Positions 41,734 to 51,837 of a stretch of 64,000 nt of DNA are shown here, piece by piece. A program made the position numbers and the translations under genes. Within the stretch, counting starts at the first letter, position 1. Every line of letters begins with the position of its first letter. The notes under the pieces are model-generated. The model had not been told where the DNA came from and ran no database searches. It was given only the letters and a program-made list of their open reading frames with translations. Source of the DNA: an uncultured Pelagibacteraceae bacterium (GTDB lineage Bacteria; Pseudomonadota; Alphaproteobacteria; Pelagibacterales; Pelagibacteraceae); the NCBI GenBank assembly GCA_902566365.1, contig CACFIH010000003.1:62001-126000 (forward strand), read 5' to 3'.

Positions 41734-43167
41734 ATGGAAAATAAAAAAAATTTTTATATTAATGGCAAATGGGTTACCCCAAAAAGCAAAGAAGAAATCA
41801 AAGTAATAGATCCAGCGACTGAAGAAAATTGTGCTGTTATATCATTGGGTAATAAAGATGATGTAAACGATGCTGTTAATGCAGCCAAAAATGCTTACAG
41901 CTCTTGGGCATTTTCACCAAAAGATGAAAGGATAAGATTACTAGAAAAACTTTACGAAAATTATAAAAAAAGATGGGCTGATATTGCAACTGCAATCACT
42001 ACAGAAATGGGAGCACCAAAAGATTTTGCAACGAAACTTCAAGCTGGAACAGGTGCTGCCCATTTAAAATCATTTATAAGATATTTAAAAAATTTCGAAT
42101 TTGAAAAACCACTAGGAGAACATGCGCCTAATCAAAGACTTATTTATGAGCCCAAAGGTGTATGTGCACTAATCACCCCATGGAATTGGCCAATGAACCA
42201 GGTTTGTTTAAAAGTAATGCCTGCAATAGCATCTGGTTGTACTATGGTTTTAAAACCATCCGAACTAGCGCCATTATCATCAATGATACTTGCTGAACTT
42301 ATTGATGAGACCAAAATACCAGCAGGTGTATTTAATTTAGTTAATGGTGACGGGGCAACAACAGGTGATGCATTAACAAGTCATCCTGATGTAAATATGA
42401 TTTCATTTACTGGATCAACTAGAGCAGGGGCATTAATTTCTCAAAATGCTGCCAAAGATTTTAAAAGGGTCAGTTTAGAATTAGGTGGTAAAGGTGCAAA
42501 TATAATATTTAAAGATGCTGATCCAAATGCAATAGAAAGAGGTGCTTTAAGATGTTTTAGAAATTCAGGTCAGTCATGTAATGCGCCCACAAGAATGTTA
42601 GTTGAAAAATCAATGTATAATGATGCAATTGAAAGGCTAAAGAAGTACACAGAAAAATTTGAGGTTGGTGATCCAAAAAAAGAGGGAGAACATATAGGTC
42701 CAGTTATTTCTGAAACTCAATACAACAAGATACAAACCTTAATAAATAAAGGTATCGATGAAGGAGCTAAACTAGTAGCTGGTGGCCCAGGTAAACCTGA
42801 TGGATTTGAAAAAGGTTATTTTGTAAAACCTACTGTATTTGCCGATGTAAATAATAAAATGGAAATAGCAAGAACAGAGATATTTGGCCCAGTTTTATCT
42901 GTAATGCCTTTTGAAACAGAGGAAGAAGCTATTGAGATTGCAAATGATACTCCATACGGATTAACAAATTATATTCAAACTACAGATAAAGAAAAAGTGA
43001 AAAGAGTTGCTAGAAAACTTAGATCAGGAATGGTGGATGTTAATGGAGCTGGTATTGCTGTTGATGCACCGTTCGGTGGTTTCAAACATTCTGGTATTGG
43101 GAGAGAGGCCGGGGAACACGGTCTTGAAGAGTTTTTAGAGGTGAAATCTGTTGGTGGATGGAGTTAA
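41734..43167 (+). CDS. Aldehyde dehydrogenase family protein
   Basis: ITPWNWPMNQVCLKVMPAI, ELGGKGANIIF, RNSGQSCNAPTR. Confidence 0.93.
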   Translation: MENKKNFYINGKWVTPKSKEEIKVIDPATEENCAVISLGNKDDVNDAVNAAKNAYSSWAFSPKDERIRLLEKLYENYKKRWADIATAITTEMGAPKDFATKLQAGTGAAHLKSFIRYLKNFEFEKPLGEHAPNQRLIYEPKGVCALITPWNWPMNQVCLKVMPAIASGCTMVLKPSELAPLSSMILAELIDETKIPAGVFNLVNGDGATTGDALTSHPDVNMISFTGSTRAGALISQNAAKDFKRVSLELGGKGANIIFKDADPNAIERGALRCFRNSGQSCNAPTRMLVEKSMYNDAIERLKKYTEKFEVGDPKKEGEHIGPVISETQYNKIQTLINKGIDEGAKLVAGGPGKPDGFEKGYFVKPTVFADVNNKMEIARTEIFGPVLSVMPFETEEEAIEIANDTPYGLTNYIQTTDKEKVKRVARKLRSGMVDVNGAGIAVDAPFGGFKHSGIGREAGEHGLEEFLEVKSVGGWS

Positions 43168-44354
43168 TTTAGAGTAGAATTTTTCTTAATTCCTTCAAGA
43201 AATTTTAAACATTTTTTTAGCTCATTGAGCTCGATGAACTCATCAACTTTGTGAGCTTGTTCAATAGAACCTGGGCCACAAACAACTGTGCTGATACCAA
43301 TTTCTTGAAATAATCCTGCTTCAGTTCCAAAGGATACGACTTCTCTGGAATTATCACCGGTTAAACTTGAGACTAATTCACATGCTTCTGAATTGTCTAC
43401 ACGATCAAAACCTGTAACTTCACCTATTATTTCCTTTGTTATCTTTGAATTAGGAAAAACTTTCTTCATCTCTGGTAATAAAACTTCATTGGCATATTTA
43501 TCTATTTGTTGATTTAGAAAAATACCATCTTCTTTGATAACTGGTCTTGTCTCCCACTCAACACGACATTTGTCAGCTATTACATTATGAGCAATACCAC
43601 CAAATATACCTCCAACTTGTAATGTTGAAAAAGGAGGATCAAATATTGAGTCTTTGGGTGCTCTTTTTTTTAATTCTTCTCTAAGCTCTACTAATTTATT
43701 TGCATATTTTGATGCAAATTCAACAGCACTCACACCTTTGTGTGGCATTGAGCTGTGTCCAGCTAATCCCTCAAAATAAGTAGTATATTCATAACATCCT
43801 TTGTGTGCATCTATGATTTTCATTTTTGTAGGTTCTCCCACAATACAAATTCCATCTTGAATTTTTCTTTTTTTAAGTTCTTTAATTAAGATTGGTGCAC
43901 CCAAGCATGCAGTCTCCTCATCAAAAGTGAAAGAAAAATGAATATCTCTATTAAGATCAACTTTAGAAAAAACTGGAGCAAACGCTAATGTGCATGCAAT
44001 AAATCCTTTCATATCACAGGAACCTCTTCCGTAGAGTTTGTCTTCTTTGATTGTTGCTTTAAAAGGGTCTGTACTCCAACTTTTGGAAACAGGGACAGTG
44101 TCAGTATGACCAGATAAAATTATTGGTTTAACACCATTTGATTTTTTTGCTTTGATTGTTGCAAAAAGATTTACTCTTTTTTTTTCATCATCATAAGTTT
44201 TAAATGAGGTAGCACCTAAATCATTGAGATATTTTTCACAATAATTAATTAAATCATTGTTATCTTCTCCTGAAATAGTTTTAAATCCAATTAAATCAGA
44301 TAAAATTTTGATAGAATTCTCGTATAATTTTTCTAAATTTACTTCTGTACTCAT
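43164..44354 (-). CDS. M20-family deacetylase, acetylornithine deacetylase (ArgE)-like
   Basis: LSGHTDTVPVSKSWSTDPF, YGRGSCDMKGFIA, DEETACLGAP. Confidence 0.88.
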   Translation of the reverse strand: MSTEVNLEKLYENSIKILSDLIGFKTISGEDNNDLINYCEKYLNDLGATSFKTYDDEKKRVNLFATIKAKKSNGVKPIILSGHTDTVPVSKSWSTDPFKATIKEDKLYGRGSCDMKGFIACTLAFAPVFSKVDLNRDIHFSFTFDEETACLGAPILIKELKKRKIQDGICIVGEPTKMKIIDAHKGCYEYTTYFEGLAGHSSMPHKGVSAVEFASKYANKLVELREELKKRAPKDSIFDPPFSTLQVGGIFGGIAHNVIADKCRVEWETRPVIKEDGIFLNQQIDKYANEVLLPEMKKVFPNSKITKEIIGEVTGFDRVDNSEACELVSSLTGDNSREVVSFGTEAGLFQEIGISTVVCGPGSIEQAHKVDEFIELNELKKCLKFLEGIKKNSTLN

Positions 44355-44383
44355 TACTAATAATTAATATAAATATCACATTT

Positions 44384-44725
44384 ATGAAAGAACAAATTAC
44401 ATACGACATATTTGAAAAAGTAGACATTAGACTTGGAACAGTACTTTCGGTCAAAAAAAATGAAAAAGCTAGAAAACCATCTTTAGTTGTTGAGGTAGAT
44501 TTTGGAAATAAGATAGGTGTTAAAACATCATCAGCACAAATTACTCATTTTTATAATGAGGAAAATTTGGTTGGCAAACAAGTGATTGGTGTTTGTAATT
44601 TTCCAGAAAAAAATATTGCAGGTGTAAAATCTCAATTTTTACTTTTAGGTTCAATAGACTCTGAAGGAAAAGTTATATTGATACATCCCTCACAAAAAGT
44701 AGAAAATGGATTACCTATAGCATAG
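44384..44725 (+). CDS. tRNA-binding domain protein (CsaA-like)
   Basis: FEKVDIRLGTVLSVKKNEKARKPS…QVIGVCNFPEKNIAGVKSQFLLLG. Confidence 0.9.
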   Translation: MKEQITYDIFEKVDIRLGTVLSVKKNEKARKPSLVVEVDFGNKIGVKTSSAQITHFYNEENLVGKQVIGVCNFPEKNIAGVKSQFLLLGSIDSEGKVILIHPSQKVENGLPIA

Positions 44726-44727
44726 AT

Positions 44728-45318
44728 ATGCATCCAGAATTTTTATCTATGGCACTTTTTTGGATTGTAGCGGCTTATACACCAGGACCAAATAACGTTG
44801 TTGCTTCTTATTCTGGTTTTAATTTTGGAATAAAAAAAACAATCCCACACATTTTTGGAGTCACTTTTGGATTTACAGCAGTTGTATTTGCTTTAACAAT
44901 TGGACTAGTAAATGTTTTTAAATTATTTCCGATTATACAAACTATTTTGAAATATTTAGGAAGTTTATTCTTAATATACCTAGCTTATAAGATAAGTTTT
45001 TCAAAAGCATCTAACGAAAAAAAAAATGAGAATCCAATTTCTTTTTTAGATACTTTCATTTTCCAATTTTTAAATCCGAAAGGAGTTTTGATAGGAATTA
45101 TTATAGTTTCAACATATGTTGAATATGGAGAAAATTATCTTAATTATGCGACTCAAGTTGTTTTGTTTGCCTTTGTGGTTTCTTTATCAAGCATCACCTT
45201 TTGGACTTTTGTTGGCAAATATCTAAGGAAATTTGCGACAAATGAGAAATATATTAAATACTTTAATTATGTTATGTCAGTGCTTCTTCTTTTGAGCATA
45301 ATTACATTTTATATATAA
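44728..45318 (+). CDS. LysE/RhtB-family translocator
   Basis: TPGPNNVVASYSGFNFGIKKTIPHIFGVTFGF. Confidence 0.88.
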   Translation: MHPEFLSMALFWIVAAYTPGPNNVVASYSGFNFGIKKTIPHIFGVTFGFTAVVFALTIGLVNVFKLFPIIQTILKYLGSLFLIYLAYKISFSKASNEKKNENPISFLDTFIFQFLNPKGVLIGIIIVSTYVEYGENYLNYATQVVLFAFVVSLSSITFWTFVGKYLRKFATNEKYIKYFNYVMSVLLLLSIITFYI

Positions 45319-45321
45319 AAT

Positions 45322-47991
45322 ATGAAACCAGGAAATAAAAATTCTTACAAATCATTATCTGACCTAGAGGTTAATGGTACGAATTTCAAATACTACTCAC
45401 TTAAAAAAGCTGAGATAAATGGTTTACAAGGTATTTCAAAATTACCAAAGTCGTTAAAAGTTTTACTGGAAAATCTTCTTAGATATGAGGACGATGTATC
45501 TGTTAATAAAAATCAAATAGAGGCAGTCAAAAATTGGCTGGATACAAAGAAATCAAAAACTGAAATAGCTTATAGGCCAGCTAGAGTTTTACTCCAAGAT
45601 TATACTGGAATACCAGCAGTAGCTGATTTAGCTGCCATGAGAGAAGCTGTGAAAGAAAAAAATAAAGACCCAAATACAATTAATCCTTTATCTGCAGTTG
45701 ATTTAGTTATTGATCACTCAGTTCAAGTTGATCAATCAGCCAAAAAAGATTCATTTGAGAAAAATGTAGATATTGAATTTAAGAGAAATGGTGAAAGATA
45801 TTCTTTTTTAAAATGGGGTCAAAGTGCTTTTAATAACTTTAGGATTGTTCCTCCAGGAACTGGTATTTGTCACCAGGTCAATTTAGAATATTTATCAAAA
45901 GTAGTTTGGTCGGAAGAATACAAAGGAGAAAAATACTTATTCCCTGATACACTTGTTGGAACAGATAGTCATACTACAATGGTAAATGGTTTATCAGTTT
46001 TAGGATGGGGTGTTGGTGGAATTGAAGCAGAAGCAGGTATGCTTGGACAACCTATTTCAATGTTGATACCTGAAGTTGTTGGATTTGAAGTTACAAAAAA
46101 AATGCCAGAGGGCACAACTGCTACAGACTTAGTTTTAACAGTTGTTAAAATGCTTAGAGACAAAGGTGTAGTTGGAAAATTTGTTGAATTTTACGGTGCG
46201 GGATTAAAAAACTTGACTTTAGCAGACAGAGCAACAATTGCTAACATGGCTCCAGAGTATGGCGCTACATGTGGCTTCTTTCCAATAGACGAAGAAACTT
46301 TAAAATATTTAGAATTTTCGGGAAGAGATACACAAACAGTGGCAATTGTCGAAAAGTATGCGAAGGAACAAGGTTTGTGGTCAAGTGACGAAATTGAGTT
46401 TACTGATAAAATCTCTTTAGATATGTCCACTGTAGTTCCTACTATTTCAGGTCCTAAAAGACCACAAGATAAAGTCCTTTTAACTGACGCATCAAGTAAT
46501 TTTAAAAAAGTATTTAAAGAAGCTACAGATAAAAAGGAGTATAAAATTTCCAAGGTGAAAGATACTGATTATGAAATTAAGGATGGCTCAATATTAATTG
46601 CAGCAATCACATCATGCACTAACACTTCAAATCCAAATGTTCTAATTGGAGCTGGACTACTTGCAAAAAAAGCTGTCGAGTTAGGATTGAATGTTAAACC
46701 ATGGGTCAAAACATCCTTAGCTCCAGGCTCTCAAGTAGTAACTGATTACCTAGAGAAAGCAGGTTTAAGTACCTACTTAGATCAATTAGGATTTAATTTA
46801 GTCGGTTATGGTTGCACAACTTGTATTGGTAATTCGGGTCCTTTAGCAGAAAATATAGTTGACGCTATTCAAAAAGAAAATTTATATGCGGTCTCTGTTT
46901 TATCAGGTAATAGAAACTTTGAGGGAAGAATTTCGCCACATATTAAAGCAAATTATCTAGCTTCCCCTCCACTTGTTGTAGCTTATGCTCTTGCAGGTCA
47001 CATGGAATTCGATTTATTTAAAGATTCGTTTGGAAAAGGTAAAAATGGCAAGGATGTATTTTTTAAAGATATTTGGCCTTCAAATAAAGAAATAGAAGAT
47101 ACTTTGAAGAGCTCACTTAATGCAGATATGTTTGTTAAACGATATTCAAATGTTTCAGAGGGACCAAAACAATGGCAAGAAATCAAAACAGAAAAGAGTA
47201 GTATTTATAACTGGGATGAAAATTCTACCTATGTAAAAAAACCACCGTTTTTTGAAAATCTTAGTGATGAGCCAGAGGGTTTTAAAGAGATTAAAAATGC
47301 AAGACCATTATTGATATTGGGAGATATGGTTACTACTGATCATATTTCTCCAGCTGGTAATATTCAGAAAGATAGTCCTACTGGAGAGTATTTTATGAAT
47401 TATCAAATTCTTCCAAAGGACTACAACTCATACGGATCAAGACGAGGTAATCACGAGGTTATGATGAGAGGTACATTTGCAAATATTAGAATTAAAAATG
47501 AAATGGCTCCAGGAACTGAAGGAGGTTTCACAAAATTATACCCAGAAGAAAAAGTTATGTCAGTTTACGATGCAGTAGTAGAATATAAAAAAAGAGGAAC
47601 TGACCTAGTAGTAATAGGTGGTAAAGAATATGGCACAGGCTCCTCTCGTGATTGGGCCGCAAAAGGAACTAAATTATTAGGAGTTAAGGTAGTAATTGCA
47701 GAGAGTTTTGAGAGAATACATAGGTCTAATTTAATCGGGATGGGAATATTGCCATTGCAATTCACAGAAAATATGGACAGAAAAAATCTGAATCTATTAG
47801 GCTCAGAATTGATTAGTGTAATAGATATTGAAAAGGGAATTAATCCATCTGAAAAAGTAAAAGTTGAGATTAAATATGCATCAGGTGATGTCAAAATAAT
47901 TGAAACCTTATGCAGGATTGATACAAAAAATGAGCTGGAGTATTATAAAAATGGTGGAATACTTCAATATGTTTTAAGAAATATGATTTAG
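45322..47991 (+). CDS. acnA: Aconitate hydratase
   Basis: LPKSLKVLLENLLRYED, TSCTNTSNPNVLIGAGLLAKKA, CTTCIGNSGPL, GSSRDWAAKG. Confidence 0.96.
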   Translation: MKPGNKNSYKSLSDLEVNGTNFKYYSLKKAEINGLQGISKLPKSLKVLLENLLRYEDDVSVNKNQIEAVKNWLDTKKSKTEIAYRPARVLLQDYTGIPAVADLAAMREAVKEKNKDPNTINPLSAVDLVIDHSVQVDQSAKKDSFEKNVDIEFKRNGERYSFLKWGQSAFNNFRIVPPGTGICHQVNLEYLSKVVWSEEYKGEKYLFPDTLVGTDSHTTMVNGLSVLGWGVGGIEAEAGMLGQPISMLIPEVVGFEVTKKMPEGTTATDLVLTVVKMLRDKGVVGKFVEFYGAGLKNLTLADRATIANMAPEYGATCGFFPIDEETLKYLEFSGRDTQTVAIVEKYAKEQGLWSSDEIEFTDKISLDMSTVVPTISGPKRPQDKVLLTDASSNFKKVFKEATDKKEYKISKVKDTDYEIKDGSILIAAITSCTNTSNPNVLIGAGLLAKKAVELGLNVKPWVKTSLAPGSQVVTDYLEKAGLSTYLDQLGFNLVGYGCTTCIGNSGPLAENIVDAIQKENLYAVSVLSGNRNFEGRISPHIKANYLASPPLVVAYALAGHMEFDLFKDSFGKGKNGKDVFFKDIWPSNKEIEDTLKSSLNADMFVKRYSNVSEGPKQWQEIKTEKSSIYNWDENSTYVKKPPFFENLSDEPEGFKEIKNARPLLILGDMVTTDHISPAGNIQKDSPTGEYFMNYQILPKDYNSYGSRRGNHEVMMRGTFANIRIKNEMAPGTEGGFTKLYPEEKVMSVYDAVVEYKKRGTDLVVIGGKEYGTGSSRDWAAKGTKLLGVKVVIAESFERIHRSNLIGMGILPLQFTENMDRKNLNLLGSELISVIDIEKGINPSEKVKVEIKYASGDVKIIETLCRIDTKNELEYYKNGGILQYVLRNMI

Positions 47992-47993
47992 AT

Positions 47994-48638
47994 ATGGACG
48001 AGGATTTATCAATAATTAATTCTAATACTCGAAATGAGAGAATAAAAAACTTTTTTATTAAAAATAAAAGAAAGCTAATTTCGTTTTGTATATTTATAAT
48101 TTTGTTTATTCTTATTTTTTTTGGTTTTAATGAATTTAACAAAAGTAAGAAAATAAATATTTCTGATAATTATAATTCAATAATTATTCAATATTCTGAA
48201 AATTCGAAAAAAAAAACTGCCGATTTATTGATGGAAATAATAAATGAAAGAGACCCAACATATTCACCACTTTCTTTGTATTTTATACTAGACAACAATC
48301 TTTTAGAAGAAGCAATAACTATCAATGAATTATTTGATATTTTGATACAAAAAACTCCTCTTGAAAATGAAATAAAGAATTTAATTATTTACAAAAAGGC
48401 GTTGTATAATTCAGACAAAGTTGGCGAAAATGATTTATTAAATATTTTGAACCCACTTTTTAATTCAAATAGTATTTGGAAGTCCCACGCTTTATACCTG
48501 ATGGCTGAATTTTTTTATTCAAAAAATGAAAAGGAAAAGTCAAAAGATTTTTTCAATCAAATTCTTATTATCGAGAATCCAAATCAAGATATTTTAAGAG
48601 AAACACAAAAACGATTAAATAGAGATTTAAGTGAATAA
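47994..48638 (+). CDS. TPR-like membrane-anchored protein (YfgM-like), low similarity
   Basis: One TM followed by helical repeats; immediately upstream of the BamB-like gene. Confidence 0.5.
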   Translation: MDEDLSIINSNTRNERIKNFFIKNKRKLISFCIFIILFILIFFGFNEFNKSKKINISDNYNSIIIQYSENSKKKTADLLMEIINERDPTYSPLSLYFILDNNLLEEAITINELFDILIQKTPLENEIKNLIIYKKALYNSDKVGENDLLNILNPLFNSNSIWKSHALYLMAEFFYSKNEKEKSKDFFNQILIIENPNQDILRETQKRLNRDLSE

Positions 48639-49926
48639 AATTATCATTTTGATTTTTATCCCACTTTTTTTGCTGAACTGTTCTTTCAATGAAAATTCAA
48701 AGATTTGGAATAAAGAAAAAAAGATTGTTTCTGAAAGCAAAAAAATTAAAAAAGTTTTACTAGAAGAAAAAAAAATTCAACAGGAGTTTAATTCAAATTT
48801 AAAAATTGATTTAACACAAATAAATATAAATAAAGTTAATTATAACCAAAATAATTTTGGCTCTTTAAAATATTCTGGATTATTAGAAAAAGTTGAAAAT
48901 TTCAATTTTGGAAAATTAAAAAATGTAGATTCTTTAGATTTCTCTCCACTTTTTTTACAAAGTGGTTTTATTTTCTTCAGTCCAAAAGGATCTATTTTTC
49001 GATATGATGATAATAAAAAAATTATTTGGAAAAAAAACTATTATTCTAAGTCAGAAAAAAAACTTAATCCTAAATTAATTTTTTCCAAAATTGAAAATAA
49101 CGTTTTAATTGCTGATAATTTAGGCAAATTTTATTTAATTAATTTAGAAAATGGGGATTTAATATGGATGCAGAATAATATTTATCCTTTTAATTCTGAT
49201 ATAAAGATTAAAGATAATAATTTTTTTATTGTAGATTATAAGAATACACTTAGATGCTTTAGCATAAAGAGTGGGTCAGAGTTATGGAATTTTCAAACAG
49301 AAGATTCATTTACATTATCAAGTGCAAAAAATTCAATTGTAATATCAAATGAAATGGTTATTTTTTCAAATTCTATTGGTGACATTACCGCTATTGATGC
49401 TTTAGATGGATCAATACAATGGCAACTACCCACACAAAGTAACAGCATGGTTAATGAAAATTATAATTTTAAGAATTCAAAATTAGTACTTTCTGGTAAA
49501 TCAATATATTTTTCTAATAATAGAAATCAATTCTTTTCAGTAGATGTTGAAACAGGAAAACCAAATTGGAAAAACGAAGTTAGCTCATCCATCAAACCAA
49601 TAGTTATTGAAGATTATATTTTTACAGTTTCAGATGATGGATATCTTTACACACTTCTTAAGGATGAAGGTGATATTATTAGAATTAATGACGTATTTAA
49701 AAATTACAAACCTAAAGATAGAAAAAAAATTAAAACTATTGGGTTTTCAATGGGAAATGAAAATCTTTATATAACAAATAATGATGGAAAAATTATAGTA
49801 ATTAATCTCAGTTTAGGAAATATCATTAATATAAAGAATATTTCTAGAAACTTAATTTCTGAACCATTTATATTTGATAATCATTTATATATAATTAATA
49901 ATAGATCTATATTTAAATACAATTAA
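48631..49926 (+). CDS. bamB: PQQ-like beta-propeller lipoprotein (BamB-like)
   Basis: Lipobox FLLNC; repeated propeller blades (ENGDLIWMQ, KSGSELWNFQ, LDGSIQWQLP, ETGKPNWKN). Confidence 0.8.
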   Translation: MNKIIILIFIPLFLLNCSFNENSKIWNKEKKIVSESKKIKKVLLEEKKIQQEFNSNLKIDLTQININKVNYNQNNFGSLKYSGLLEKVENFNFGKLKNVDSLDFSPLFLQSGFIFFSPKGSIFRYDDNKKIIWKKNYYSKSEKKLNPKLIFSKIENNVLIADNLGKFYLINLENGDLIWMQNNIYPFNSDIKIKDNNFFIVDYKNTLRCFSIKSGSELWNFQTEDSFTLSSAKNSIVISNEMVIFSNSIGDITAIDALDGSIQWQLPTQSNSMVNENYNFKNSKLVLSGKSIYFSNNRNQFFSVDVETGKPNWKNEVSSSIKPIVIEDYIFTVSDDGYLYTLLKDEGDIIRINDVFKNYKPKDRKKIKTIGFSMGNENLYITNNDGKIIVINLSLGNIINIKNISRNLISEPFIFDNHLYIINNRSIFKYN

Positions 49927-49928
49927 GG

Positions 49929-50360
49929 ATGTTTTTAAGATTATTAGAAAAATTTGGTAGAAAAAAAATTGTATTAGATCGTGGTCCTTCTCACCCTCGT
50001 TATGATTTAGCAAAACCATGGATGAATCGATTTTATGTTTTATTCAGAAATCGACCTAAATGGTTTCCATTTAATATTTTGATACACGAAATGTTAGCGG
50101 ATGATCATGGAGACGGTGTACACAACCATCTTTGTCCATACATTACTATAATTCTTAGAGGAGGTTATTGGGAAACAACAAGAAAGGGAAAATTTTGGAG
50201 AAAGCCTGGTTATATTGGCTTTAGATCAGCTAACGCATTTCACAGAGTTGACCTTGAGCCTGGAACAAAACCTATGACAATTTTCATTCCAGGGCCTTTT
50301 GGATTAAGAAAAGGACCTAGATCAGAATATGGTATTGATTTTAAATCAAAAAAAAATTGA
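49929..50360 (+). CDS. Cupin-like hypothetical protein
   Basis: DGVHNHLCPYITIILRGGYWE … GYIGFRSANAFHRV resembles the two cupin motifs. Confidence 0.5.
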   Translation: MFLRLLEKFGRKKIVLDRGPSHPRYDLAKPWMNRFYVLFRNRPKWFPFNILIHEMLADDHGDGVHNHLCPYITIILRGGYWETTRKGKFWRKPGYIGFRSANAFHRVDLEPGTKPMTIFIPGPFGLRKGPRSEYGIDFKSKKN

Positions 50361-51418
50361 TGTCCAAAATTCTTGAGGAAAAATTTAGATTGTTTTGTAA
50401 TTCAAAAAATTTAGAAATTAATCAAAATCAAATAAAGACAATTAAATTACTTCAAGATTTTTGTGATAAAAATTTTCATTCTTCGATCTTCAATCTTTTT
50501 AAAAAAGAAAATTATAAAAAAGGTTTTTATCTTCATGGGGGTGTTGGTGTTGGAAAAACGATGATATTAGATTTTTTTTATGATTTTATTTCTAAAAAAA
50601 AACTAAGACTTCACTTTAATGAATTTATGTTAAATTTTCATGATTTTGTTCATGAAAACAAGAATAAGGGAGACGAAAATATTATTAATTTATTTGTTAA
50701 AGATTTAAAATCAAAAGCTTTTTTAATATATTTTGATGAATTTCAAGTTACTAATATAGTAGATGCTATGATACTAGGTAAATTATTTGATAAAATATTT
50801 AGTGAGAATATAAAAATAATTATCACCTCAAATATTCAAATTTCTGATTTATATAAGGATGGTCTACAACGTGATCAGTTCAAACCTTTTATTGAGATTA
50901 TGAAAAAAAAGACTGTTGAGCATGAGCTTATTATTGAAGATGACTATAGAAAATCAAAAGAAAATCAAAATGGTAGATATTTCTTTCCACTAAACCAAGA
51001 AAGTAATTTTAAAATGAATAAATTCTTTAGAATTATTTCAAAGGATAGAAAAAAAACTATTCAAAATCTTGATATTAAAGGGAGAGAATTTCGAATTAAA
51101 GAATTCTATGAAGGAGTTGTAAGATTTACATTTGATGAGTTATGTGACAAAAACTTGGGAGCCGAGGATTATCTTGAAATAGCTAAATTATCGAAATTTA
51201 TGGTTATTGATAAAATACCAAAGTTTTGTGACATAAATTCTAATCAACAACACCGTTTCATAACCTTAATTGATATAATTTATGATAAGAAAATACCAAT
51301 TGCCATCACCGCTGAAAAAAATCTAGATGAATTAACGTCATCTAAATCATTGAAAGAGCCTTTTAATCGTACAATTAGCCGTCTTTATGAGCTAACCTCC
51401 TCAAACTTTAACTTATGA
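50360..51418 (+). CDS. zapE: Cell division protein ZapE/AFG1-like ATPase
   Basis: ORF opens at 50357; GFYLHGGVGVGKTMILDFFYD, YFDEFQVTNIVDAMIL. Confidence 0.9.
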   Translation: MSKILEEKFRLFCNSKNLEINQNQIKTIKLLQDFCDKNFHSSIFNLFKKENYKKGFYLHGGVGVGKTMILDFFYDFISKKKLRLHFNEFMLNFHDFVHENKNKGDENIINLFVKDLKSKAFLIYFDEFQVTNIVDAMILGKLFDKIFSENIKIIITSNIQISDLYKDGLQRDQFKPFIEIMKKKTVEHELIIEDDYRKSKENQNGRYFFPLNQESNFKMNKFFRIISKDRKKTIQNLDIKGREFRIKEFYEGVVRFTFDELCDKNLGAEDYLEIAKLSKFMVIDKIPKFCDINSNQQHRFITLIDIIYDKKIPIAITAEKNLDELTSSKSLKEPFNRTISRLYELTSSNFNL

Positions 51419-51837
51419 TACAAAAATTCAAAAACTTTAAAGTGAATACCAATGGACAAAAATTATACGAATTCACTGATGAAACAATGAATTGGATCAA
51501 GAAAAATAGATTTAAAAACGGTATACTTAATTTAAGTATTCAACACACTAGTGCATCTTTAATTATTCAAGAAAATGCAGACCCTGATGTCCAAACAGAC
51601 TTAATCAATTATTTCAATAAAATCGCACCAATGGATAACAAGTTGTATATTCATACGACTGAAGGTAAAGACGATATGCCTGCACATATAAAATCTAGCT
51701 TAACTAATAATCAAATTTCTCTAAGTGTTGAAAATGGAGAATTATTACTTGGAACTTGGCAGGGTATTTATTTATTTGAGCACAGATTAAACCCACAGAC
51801 AAGAACCATTATTCATCATTTTTTAGGAGAAGTTTAA
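51415..51837 (+). CDS. YjbQ family protein
   Basis: LNLSIQHTSASLIIQENADPDVQTDL, GTWQGIYLFEHR. Confidence 0.93.
   Translation: MIQKFKNFKVNTNGQKLYEFTDETMNWIKKNRFKNGILNLSIQHTSASLIIQENADPDVQTDLINYFNKIAPMDNKLYIHTTEGKDDMPAHIKSSLTNNQISLSVENGELLLGTWQGIYLFEHRLNPQTRTIIHHFLGEV

Noticed and set aside
46191-46553. 120-aa antisense ORF within acnA (also 47565..47894 and 45969..46163)
   Set aside because: Antisense shadow frames of a conserved aconitase.
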